The position numbers and the translations under genes are program-made. From Myroides oncorhynchi (GTDB lineage Bacteria; Bacteroidota; Bacteroidia; Flavobacteriales; Flavobacteriaceae), in contig NZ_JAJJMP010000001.1 of the NCBI RefSeq assembly GCF_020905415.1, forward strand, positions 959,501 through 1,023,500: 64,000 nucleotides of DNA, in the 5' to 3' direction. The notes below the pieces were generated by a model. The model did no database searches, was not told the DNA's origin, and was given only the letters and a program-made list of their open reading frames with translations. Of the stretch, positions 8,575 to 15,680 are shown piece after piece (within the stretch, counting starts at the first letter, position 1; the number at the start of each line of letters is the position of its first letter).

Positions 8575-9903
8575 ATGCATTCATTTCACTTTAAAGCTTT
8601 TTTGCGCATTATAGTTATCCTAGCAGTGGCATTACTAGGGATGTATCTTCTTAAGCATGAATTAGTTTACTCTTTTATACTCGTAATCTTATTTATAACA
8701 GCGCTTTTCTGCGAATTGTACTTCTTTCAGAAGAGACATTATTCAGCGATTGACCGCATTGTCTTAGCGATGATGTATGATGACTATTCTTTAAAAACTA
8801 CCAAAACTCAATCCAATGAAACGATAAATAACTTACAGAAATTATATCAAAAACTTCAAACTCAACAACAGCAAAATGAAGTACGTGAACTAGTATATCT
8901 AAACATTTTAAACAATATCGAAACAGGAATACTTATCTTAGAAAAAAAACTAGACAATTGGGAGATATTTTTCATTAATGATTACTTCTCTTCTCTATTT
9001 GATATTCCTAAAATCAAATCATGGACTAATCTAGAGCGATTATTACCTTCATTGACACATCACCTACAAACTCTAAACTTTAAAGAATCTAAAGAATCTA
9101 TAGATATTAAAATAGAAGAAGAGGAGAAACAAACCTTTATTTTACAAACCTCTAATACCACTAGTCAAAACCAAGAATACTTTATTATCCTACTCGATTC
9201 TATTCAGAAGGTTTTAGACAAAAAGGAAAAAGATACTTGGGAAAATCTAATGAAAATCATCTCTCATGAAATAATGAATTCATTAACGCCTATTCATTCT
9301 CTAGCACATAATACACAACAAATATTAGAAGAAGAAGAAAGCCTATCAGAAGAAGATCTAGATGATATCAAACTAAGTATAAGTACAATCGTTAACCGCA
9401 CAGATCACTTACAGCAATTCATCAATAACTATAGAAAACTAACAATGCTAGCTTCTCCAAAAAAGCAAGTAGTAGATCCTAATTACATTATCAAACTAAG
9501 TGTGGAGACACTGATGCCTTTATTTAAAAACAATCAGATATCAGTACACACTAATCTCTCACTAAAGACAACCATAGAATGGGATGCTAAGCAAATGGAA
9601 CAAGTATTTATCAATTTACTCACTAATGCTATCCATGCAACAGCTAAACAAAAAATAAAAGAAATAAACATCAACTTATACGAGAAGAACAACCGTCTCT
9701 GTATAGATATAGAAGATAGTGGAGCTGGTATACTAGCAGAAATTAAAGAGAAGATATTCATCCCATTCTACACCACCCGTGAAGAAGGAGCAGGTATAGG
9801 ACTTCCCCTATCTAAGAACATCGTAGAAATGCATAATGGGTACCTAACTTACCACAGACGTGAAGACAAAACTGTCTTCAGTCTTAACTTCCCGATGTAT
9901 TAG
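8575..9903 (+). CDS. Sensor histidine kinase, NtrY/NtrB-like
   Basis: 442 aa membrane kinase partnered with the upstream sigma-54 regulator. Two N-terminal helices (about residues 7-27 and 30-50) with almost no periplasmic loop suggest intramembrane or cytoplasmic sensing. A PAS-like linker precedes the dimerisation motif SHEIMNSLTP (phospho-accepting His about residue 231). The ATPase domain has an N-box (FINLLTNAIHA), G1 (DSGAG) and G2 (GAGIGLPLS). The short-loop, membrane-buried sensor together with an ABC efflux target resembles envelope-stress sensing (inference). Confidence 0.9.
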   Translation: MHSFHFKAFLRIIVILAVALLGMYLLKHELVYSFILVILFITALFCELYFFQKRHYSAIDRIVLAMMYDDYSLKTTKTQSNETINNLQKLYQKLQTQQQQNEVRELVYLNILNNIETGILILEKKLDNWEIFFINDYFSSLFDIPKIKSWTNLERLLPSLTHHLQTLNFKESKESIDIKIEEEEKQTFILQTSNTTSQNQEYFIILLDSIQKVLDKKEKDTWENLMKIISHEIMNSLTPIHSLAHNTQQILEEEESLSEEDLDDIKLSISTIVNRTDHLQQFINNYRKLTMLASPKKQVVDPNYIIKLSVETLMPLFKNNQISVHTNLSLKTTIEWDAKQMEQVFINLLTNAIHATAKQKIKEININLYEKNNRLCIDIEDSGAGILAEIKEKIFIPFYTTREEGAGIGLPLSKNIVEMHNGYLTYHRREDKTVFSLNFPMY

Positions 9904-10346
9904 ATTATTTAAGAATTAGGAATGTGTTGGCGTCAAACGGATTGCAAAACCGCTCGAACGTAATCCGTGCCGTATGTATCCACATAGTAACCACATAGTA
10001 ACCACAATCCCCTTCCAACATTTTTCACCCCCTATATCATGCTGACTAAAGAAGCATCACACATATAACTCCACACAGTAACCTTGTGGATATCTATCCA
10101 TCCCTCATTTGCAATATTTCCTTTCCTTATTGGTCCAAAGTTCTTAACCTTAATTCTTCTCAGTATTATATTAACTATATTATACTCCCAAATATAAAAT
10201 CTATTTATATAAATTATATCACACATTTATCAACATCGCCAAATGTAATTCTCTCATATCCTAACATGAAGGTATGAAATACTCATCTCTAAAAAAACTA
10301 AATCTTTTATATAAATTTGATGTAATCTACCTATTAACTCTATCAA
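9904..10346. other. Gene-free spacer with REP-like repeats
   Basis: No convincing gene. It holds an inverted repeat ACGGATT...AATCCGT (9937-9968) related to the hairpin at 40267-40281, two adjacent CCACATAGTAA units near 9979-10004, and one copy of the CATGCTGAC repeat. The remainder to 10346 is AT-rich without recognisable signals; short frames on both strands lack coding character. Confidence 0.6.
10033..10085. repeat. Dispersed repeat, CATGCTGAC family, copy A
   Basis: About 50 bp nearly identical to 31177-31228, with four or so mismatches. The core CATGCTGACTAAAGAAGCAT contains the short palindrome ATGCT...AGCAT, followed by the conserved tail CACACATATAACTCCACACAG. It is non-coding and REP-like. 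Confidence 0.75.
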
Positions 10347-10886
10347 CTATTTTACAACTCTTACCCTCTCATAATACTCTTTAATTTCTCGATGTACTGC
10401 TCTGCCATCGCCTGCAATGTATTCACCAGGGAGTGCATCAAATAAGCTTAACCCAAAAAGACGTTGTACTAAACGCTTATGAAGCGGCAATTGATTTAAT
10501 AGAAGTTCCTTATGCTTCATCTTTACGCCTATACCATGTTTATTGCGAAACCCAATATAAATCACATCATCTATATTTTTCCAGTTTATAGTAATATTGT
10601 GTTCATAGTTAATTATTCCTTCTGATGACAACCTTAGTAACACGACTTTGTTAGCAGATTTTTTCCACACAACCACTCCATTACAAATAAGTAAAACTCC
10701 CATAACAAAGAATAAAAGTAACAACAAAGTCATACGCCAAAACTCTACCAATAAAGAAAACGTAACACTAATATCTCTTAATATAAAATAGCTTAATAGC
10801 ATCCCAGAAATTAGACTAATAAAGCCTAAGATTAGCATGCTCCTTCCCATACTAACTCCATAATAATATACCTTCTCTTCTTTCAT
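10347..10886 (-). CDS. STM3941-like small membrane protein
   Basis: 179 aa with two long hydrophobic segments (about residues 15-37 and 48-72) followed by a soluble domain with PH-like beta content (VVLLRLSSEGIINYEHNITINWKNIDDVIYIG). The layout of two helices plus a C-terminal domain resembles STM3941-family proteins; the function is not known. It stands alone, convergent with the kinase gene across a repeat-rich spacer. Start ATG at 10884-10886. Confidence 0.65.
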   Translation of the reverse strand: MKEEKVYYYGVSMGRSMLILGFISLISGMLLSYFILRDISVTFSLLVEFWRMTLLLLLFFVMGVLLICNGVVVWKKSANKVVLLRLSSEGIINYEHNITINWKNIDDVIYIGFRNKHGIGVKMKHKELLLNQLPLHKRLVQRLFGLSLFDALPGEYIAGDGRAVHREIKEYYERVRVVK

Positions 10887-10989
10887 CTAGCTATTTTTTA
10901 GTAAATATAATGATATCAGAAAAAAGCAAACCAAAAAAAGTCAATTCTCTCAGATACTAACCCTCTTATACTATAAAAAACCATCTTTA

Positions 10990-11466
10990 TTATTTCACCT
11001 TTTTTAGCTTCATTTCTACTGCTTGAATTTTTATTCCATTAACAGTCGTCGGACTCTCTAATCTCCTATGAAAAGAAAACGTATAAGCAGATAATTCTTT
11101 AATTACCACCATCTCTCCTAAGTCTAAACCTCCTTCACTATCAAGTGTATAAATACAGTCATCTCTTAAATCGTACTTTACTTTTTTACTCAGTTCTATA
11201 CAATTTCCTTCTTTATCTATCCCATCATACTTAAAATACTCTATCATCTCTTCGTCAAAGGTTATGACCAACAGTTTACAGTGATCAGTACTCTCTTCTA
11301 CCCCTTCTCTTACAATGTTCCCTTCTATATCATACACTTTAGAAGATACATATTCCCAAGATCCCAAGAGATCTTTCTTAAGATAAGAGGAGCTAACACC
11401 TTCACTGGAGTAACAACTAGCCACAACCGAAAAAAAAGATAACGCTAAAAACAAAAAGCATCTCAT
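10990..11466 (-). CDS. Putative lipoprotein, lipocalin-like size
   Basis: 158 aa with a lipoprotein signal peptide ending VVASC (Cys near residue 18). The body (LGSWEYVSSKVYD..., alternating beta-like segments) looks like a small lipocalin-type beta-barrel as often seen in Bacteroidota. Probably anchored in the envelope; the ligand is unknown. It is followed by the membrane protein gene after about 100 nt and could share its transcript. Confidence 0.6.
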   Translation of the reverse strand: MRCFLFLALSFFSVVASCYSSEGVSSSYLKKDLLGSWEYVSSKVYDIEGNIVREGVEESTDHCKLLVITFDEEMIEYFKYDGIDKEGNCIELSKKVKYDLRDDCIYTLDSEGGLDLGEMVVIKELSAYTFSFHRRLESPTTVNGIKIQAVEMKLKKVK

Positions 11467-11607
11467 AACTGTTTTTTTAATACCTAAAAGTACAGATTAA
11501 AAAACAATAACTCATTCCTTTTCTTTTAACCTCTCCAACACTGCCCCAACATATATTCAATACTTCTTCAAGAAATAAGCGCTCTACTAGAGCAATCTTG
11601 GGGAAAT

Positions 11608-11643
11608 ATTGAAGAAGTCTTGAAGGAGTTCACTCTAAAGCAC
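11608..11643. repeat. Short dispersed repeat (ATTGAAGAA-TCTTGA family), copy 1
   Basis: Contains ATTGAAGAAGTCTTGA, then ACTCT and AGCAC. The same order of words occurs at 51502-51536 next to the insertion sequence. Possibly the remnant end of a mobile element. Confidence 0.35.
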
Positions 11644-11791
11644 GTTATATATAGGGTCAAAGGCTATTCTAGTTCTTAATCTATAAAAACAAAAAAACCA
11701 CAAATAACTAACAATCATTAATTTAAGCCATTAAAATCTCAATATGAATGCTAAAAAAATAAGCTTGTTTTTAAAAAAAAGACACAAAAAA

Positions 11792-11806
11792 AGGCTACAA
11801 TAGCCT
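11792..11806 (-). terminator. Intrinsic terminator (minus strand)
   Basis: AGGCTA-caa-TAGCCT stem followed on the minus strand by a run of seven T. It lies about 200 nt downstream of the ATL gene and probably ends the trmB-lysE-atl transcript. Confidence 0.6.
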
Positions 11807-12002
11807 AAATATGTAAAAAAACAGTAAATAAAGAGTCTGCTAAAACTCTTTAAAAGTAAATAACAGCTATTTATAAGAGAAAAACAGCCCTCCTTCTGTC
11901 AAAATAAGAAGCAAACAAACTAATTCAAAATATGAACTAATAATATATATGTGATAAAATTAAAATACACTATTGGAGAAAATAAGTGATTTATACGGTT
12001 AT

Positions 12003-12338
12003 TTATTCTCCTTCGTACACGGTAGGTTCCCACAGTAGTTCTTTAAAATTGACTACCTTGTTATCTACTACCTCAACACCTTCATTCTCTAATAACTGTT
12101 GCATCAGATTAGTTCCATCAAAATGAAATTTACCTGTCAACATTCCATTGCGATTCACTACGCGATGAGCTGGTACTGTATCATCATTATGAGATGCATT
12201 CATAGCATACCCTACCATACGAGCAGAACGCGCAGCTCCTATTGCTCTTGCGATAGCTCCATAAGTAGTCACTCTCCCTTCTGGAATCTGTCTGGCTACA
12301 GTAAAGACACGTTCAAAGAAACTCTCTTCAGTAGCCAT
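12003..12338 (-). CDS. Alkyltransferase-like protein (ATL/MGMT fold)
   Basis: 111 aa, the size of stand-alone ATL proteins. It has the MGMT DNA-binding part (PEGRVTTYGAIARAIG, MVGYAMNA), but the active-site PCHR is PAHR (Ala at about residue 57). It therefore cannot accept alkyl groups and should instead bind O6-alkylguanine and hand it to nucleotide excision repair, as known for ATL proteins. It overlaps the LysE gene by 1 nt. Confidence 0.88.
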   Translation of the reverse strand: MATEESFFERVFTVARQIPEGRVTTYGAIARAIGAARSARMVGYAMNASHNDDTVPAHRVVNRNGMLTGKFHFDGTNLMQQLLENEGVEVVDNKVVNFKELLWEPTVYEGE

Positions 12339-12964
12339 TACTTAAGTAATTTATAAATCGTAATTAGACAGATTATACCTGTAATTGTCCCAATAACATA
12401 GTTGATATTACGAAGAATAAAAGCATCCTCTCTTGAAGGTTTTTTAAACAAGGATACATAGATATAGAACATCATTCCTGATCCTAATACTACTCCTAAC
12501 GAAAAGAATGTAGTACACAGAATATCAAAAATAGGAAAGTCATACGTAGCTAATGTAATACTTAGGAATACGTAATAAGGTATCAGAAAAACATTAATCG
12601 AGGCAAGGAAAACCCCGTATATAAAAGGAGACTTTCTCTTAGTGGTTTTATCAGCTTTTTTTCTCTCCTTCTTTTTAGCAAAAAACAAAAAGTAAATAGT
12701 CAGGATAGCAAAGATAGCTAGTCCTATCTCGTGAAGTGCCTCAGTAATACCAGGGCTTGAATCAATAAGCTTAGAAAAGAAAATCGCGACAAAAGTCTGT
12801 ATAAAAATAACAGTTAAGGCTCCTAAGATATAGTGAAACGCTTGACGCCCTCCCTCTTCCTTAGCAATCTTAACTGCTGTCATATTAAGCAGCCCTGGAA
12901 GAGAAACTCCCAAGGTAGCTGCTAAAAAACCGAAAAATAAAAGTGTGATAACTTCTACCCCCAT
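12338..12964 (-). CDS. LysE/RhtB-family transporter
   Basis: 208 aa with about six hydrophobic helices and the LysE-type N-terminus (FFGFLAATLGVSLPGLLNMTAVKIA), followed by a basic cytoplasmic loop (KKKERKKADKTTKRK) and three more helices. By family an exporter of amino acids or similar small solutes; the substrate cannot be assigned. It is the middle gene of trmB-lysE-atl, 1 nt after trmB and overlapping atl by 1 nt. Confidence 0.82.
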   Translation of the reverse strand: MGVEVITLLFFGFLAATLGVSLPGLLNMTAVKIAKEEGGRQAFHYILGALTVIFIQTFVAIFFSKLIDSSPGITEALHEIGLAIFAILTIYFLFFAKKKERKKADKTTKRKSPFIYGVFLASINVFLIPYYVFLSITLATYDFPIFDILCTTFFSLGVVLGSGMMFYIYVSLFKKPSREDAFILRNINYVIGTITGIICLITIYKLLK

Positions 12965-12965
12965 C

Positions 12966-13637
12966 TTACTTTATTCTAAATTGAATGTAAGTTATAGGTT
13001 TATTTTGTTCTAAATACTGTGATTCGTAAAAAGTTTGGATCTCAGTTACTACACTTGGTGCCCCCTCATTCTTATAAATGTGGTGGTTAGCATAAATAAC
13101 TTCATGCCCTTCTCCATGAAGAAGTCCTAATGTGTATCCGTGCATAAATTCACTATCCGTTTTTAAGTTCATTACTCCATCTGCAGTAAGAACTTTCTTA
13201 TAACGCTGTAAAAATTCGCTATTCGTAAGACGGTGTTTAGTACGTTTATATTTAATCTGAGGGTCTGGGAAAGTAATCCAGATCTCACTAACTTCTGCTG
13301 CTGCAAACGCATGCTCGATCAATTCGATTTGCGTACGTAAGAAAGCTACATTCGTCATTCCTGACTCTACAGCAGTCTTCGCACCACGCCAAAAACGAGC
13401 TCCCTTAATATCTATACCGATAAAGTTCTTCTCAGGATAACGCTTCGCAAGCTCTACTGTATATTCTCCTTTTCCACACCCAAGTTCTAAGACGATAGGA
13501 TTGTCATTCTTAAATACCTCTTTACCCCAATTACCTTTTTGAGGTAATTCACCTATCATATCTTCTCTAGTCGGTTGATATACAATATCAAAAGTTTCGT
13601 TTTCTCTAAATCGCTTTAGTTTATTTTTGCTTCCCAC
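12966..13637 (-). CDS. trmB: tRNA (guanine-N7)-methyltransferase
   Basis: 223 aa SAM-dependent enzyme making m7G46 in tRNA. SAM motif I VLELGCGKGEYTVELA, then NFIGIDIKGARFWRGA and the family motif ITFPDPQIKYKRTKHRLT are visible. The start is GTG at 13635-13637 (product MGSKNKLKRF); no in-frame ATG exists upstream, and a TAATTTTG promoter box lies 27-34 nt upstream. First gene of a three-gene operon. Confidence 0.95.
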   Translation of the reverse strand: MGSKNKLKRFRENETFDIVYQPTREDMIGELPQKGNWGKEVFKNDNPIVLELGCGKGEYTVELAKRYPEKNFIGIDIKGARFWRGAKTAVESGMTNVAFLRTQIELIEHAFAAAEVSEIWITFPDPQIKYKRTKHRLTNSEFLQRYKKVLTADGVMNLKTDSEFMHGYTLGLLHGEGHEVIYANHHIYKNEGAPSVVTEIQTFYESQYLEQNKPITYIQFRIK

Positions 13638-13663
13638 GTGATATACTTCATTATAAATTTGCG

Positions 13664-13671
13664 CAAAATTA
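13664..13671 (-). promoter_or_regulatory. -7 promoter box TAATTTTG for trmB
   Basis: Matches the Bacteroidota TAnnTTTG consensus on the minus strand; the predicted start site leaves a leader of about 20 nt before the GTG. No -33 TTTG at standard spacing was seen. Confidence 0.5.
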
Positions 13672-13739
13672 AGTAATTATAGTGAAACTATCCTATTTTA
13701 ATTTTATACGCAACAAATAGATACCTTATTGGCTCATAA

Positions 13740-14801
13740 TTAATTATCTATTGGAGCTACTAAAGCTTTTTCTAACGTAAATGAAAACTCTGATCCATAT
13801 CCAAAACTACTTTCTACATAAATATGCTCTTCGTGGGCTTCAACAATATGTTTGACAATAGATAATCCCAAACCTGATCCTCCCACGGTTCTAGCTCCAC
13901 TCTTATCGATTCGATAGAAACGTTCAAACAATCTAGAGACATTCTCTTTCTTAATTCCTAATCCATTATCTGTAACTCGGATTATCAATTTATTACTGAC
14001 TAAATCCTCAATACTCACTTCTGTTGTACCTTTTTCTTTACCATATTTAATAGAATTGTCAACTAAATTAGTAATCACTTGTCCTATTCGCTCTTTATCC
14101 CCAACGACATAAATGGGTTTGTTATAATTTAAATCAAAGATTAGAGATATATTTCTCTTTTTAGCTTTATAATCTAAAAAATCAAAGGCGTGTCTTATCG
14201 TTTCTACAATATCAAAAGTTACAATATTAAGATGTAGATCTCCAGATTCTAACTTCGTAATCATATCCAGATCATTGACAATATAAATTAAACGATCTAC
14301 ACTCTGCGCCGCTCTTTCTATATATCTATCTCGAACATTTAAATCATCAATAGCTCCATCCTTAAGTGTCTCTAAATAGCTCTGTATAGTAAATAAGGGC
14401 GTTTTTAATTCATGAGAAATATTACCTAAAAAATCTCTTCTATACTCTTCTCTCACTTGTAGTGATTCAATTTCAATCTTTTTATTCTTGGCAAATTTTT
14501 GAATTTCTTCAGTTAATGTTTGCATATCTGTTGTCACCGCCTTACTTCTTAGATCAGTATGTTCTAGCAATGACACATTATCATATATTTTTTTTATACG
14601 ACGGTAGATAAAGTGTTCTACTCTATACTGTAGGATAAAGAATGATACAGTGTATAAAAATATGTGGTAACTCAATAAAATCCAGATAGGAATATTTAAG
14701 TAAAAAAAGTCAATAGGAAAAATCACAATAATACTGATTACCGTAATTGCTAGTGACGACTTTACTGCGAACTTATAAGAGTTCTTAAACTTTGTAGCCA
14801 T
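13740..14801 (-). CDS. Sensor histidine kinase, PhoR-like
   Basis: 353 aa. Two N-terminal helices (about residues 13-33 and 38-58) are followed by a short linker and the HisKA motif GNISHELKTPLF (His about 130). The HATPase domain has ITNLVDNSIKYG, DNGLGIKKENVSRLFERFYRIDK and GGSGLGLSIVKHIVE. This is the compact PhoR/WalK-type kinase. It is 3 nt after the response regulator and adjacent to a TonB receptor cassette; in Bacteroidota this order often accompanies phosphate control (family-level knowledge, not proven here). Confidence 0.88.
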   Translation of the reverse strand: MATKFKNSYKFAVKSSLAITVISIIVIFPIDFFYLNIPIWILLSYHIFLYTVSFFILQYRVEHFIYRRIKKIYDNVSLLEHTDLRSKAVTTDMQTLTEEIQKFAKNKKIEIESLQVREEYRRDFLGNISHELKTPLFTIQSYLETLKDGAIDDLNVRDRYIERAAQSVDRLIYIVNDLDMITKLESGDLHLNIVTFDIVETIRHAFDFLDYKAKKRNISLIFDLNYNKPIYVVGDKERIGQVITNLVDNSIKYGKEKGTTEVSIEDLVSNKLIIRVTDNGLGIKKENVSRLFERFYRIDKSGARTVGGSGLGLSIVKHIVEAHEEHIYVESSFGYGSEFSFTLEKALVAPIDN

Positions 14802-14804
14802 GTA

Positions 14805-15497
14805 TTACTCTGCGTGGTCGAATTTATAGCCTACTCCTTTAATTGTCTTGAAGTAATTATCTCCAATTTTCTCTCTTAGTTTGCGGATATGTACATCAAT
14901 CGTTCTTCCCCCTACAACAACCTCATTTCCCCAAACAGAATCAAGAATCTCATCACGTGTAAAGACCTTACCTGGCTTTGCCATCAATAAATATAGTAAC
15001 TCAAATTCTTTACGTGGAAATACTACTTCCTCTTTACGGACAAATACTCTATACTCATCTCTATCTATTCTTATATCTCCAACCTCAATAGCATCAGAAC
15101 TATTATCATCAGCAAAACGCGCACGTCTTAATAGCGCTTTTACCTTACTCATTAATACTTTTGGTTTTACAGGTTTAGTAATATAATCATCTGCGCCAGC
15201 TTCAAAACCAGCTACCTGAGAATAGTCTTCCCCTCGTGCTGTCAGAAAAGTAACTACGCTATTCGCTAAACCACTGTTATTTCGAATTAGTTCACAAGCC
15301 TCTATACCATCCATTTCTGGCATCATTACATCCAATATAATAAGGTGTGGCTTATTTGCTATCGCTATTTCTACAGCTTGCTTACCATTACTGGCAGTGA
15401 ATACTTGATATCCCTCTTGTTCTAGGTTATAACCAATGACATCAATAATATCATGCTCATCATCAGCTAAAAGGATTTTAATCTCAGAATTTTTCAT
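14805..15497 (-). CDS. OmpR/PhoB-family response regulator
   Basis: 230 aa. Receiver domain with ADDEHD, phospho-acceptor D56 (LIILDVMMPE), T in FLTARG and K in ITKPVKP. The winged-helix effector ends RTIDVHIRKLREKIGDNYFKTIKGVGYKF. It is expected to bind direct repeats, and TTAAC-type repeats with an 11-bp period lie in the divergent spacer upstream and before the lipoprotein gene. A TATATTTG box at 15523-15530 is its likely promoter. Confidence 0.92.
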   Translation of the reverse strand: MKNSEIKILLADDEHDIIDVIGYNLEQEGYQVFTASNGKQAVEIAIANKPHLIILDVMMPEMDGIEACELIRNNSGLANSVVTFLTARGEDYSQVAGFEAGADDYITKPVKPKVLMSKVKALLRRARFADDNSSDAIEVGDIRIDRDEYRVFVRKEEVVFPRKEFELLYLLMAKPGKVFTRDEILDSVWGNEVVVGGRTIDVHIRKLREKIGDNYFKTIKGVGYKFDHAE

Positions 15498-15522
15498 ACT
15501 TGTGTTGTGTGTTTTCTCATGT

Positions 15523-15530
15523 CAAATATA
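15523..15530 (-). promoter_or_regulatory. -7 promoter box TATATTTG for the response regulator gene
   Basis: Perfect TAnnTTTG on the minus strand, 25 nt upstream of the ATG at 15497; expected leader about 20 nt. Confidence 0.55.
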
Positions 15531-15576
15531 GAGCATAATACATTACTAAATATAGACTTTACAATTATTTAATATG

Positions 15577-15592
15577 TTAACAATTTGGTAAC
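15577..15592. promoter_or_regulatory. Candidate PhoB-type direct repeat TTAAC-N6-GTAAC
   Basis: Two half-sites start at 15577 and 15588 (period 11 bp) in the spacer between the regulator operon and the TonB receptor. Similar TTAAC half-sites with the same period occur at 18639/18650 and 18694/18705. OmpR-family regulators bind such direct repeats. Confidence 0.4.
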
Positions 15593-15680
15593 CTAATATA
15601 AACAAAAATTTAAAATTTGAATAACATCTAGGATATATTGTACTAGGTTCTTTGCACTAATAATACAACACACTTATTCT

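Larger units (their letters stand above)
11467..12002. other. Long AT-rich spacer
   Basis: No gene of credible length. It contains an element at 11608-11643 similar to 51502-51536, a minus-strand terminator hairpin at 11792-11806 and another small hairpin near 11830-11850. A 19-codon A-rich frame (start 11744) is too short and lysine-rich to support. Confidence 0.5.

Noticed and set aside
10032..10277. Two overlapping frames of about 63 aa in the repeat spacer
   Set aside because: Both are AT-rich, overlap a repeat, have no promoter or homology, and run on opposite strands.
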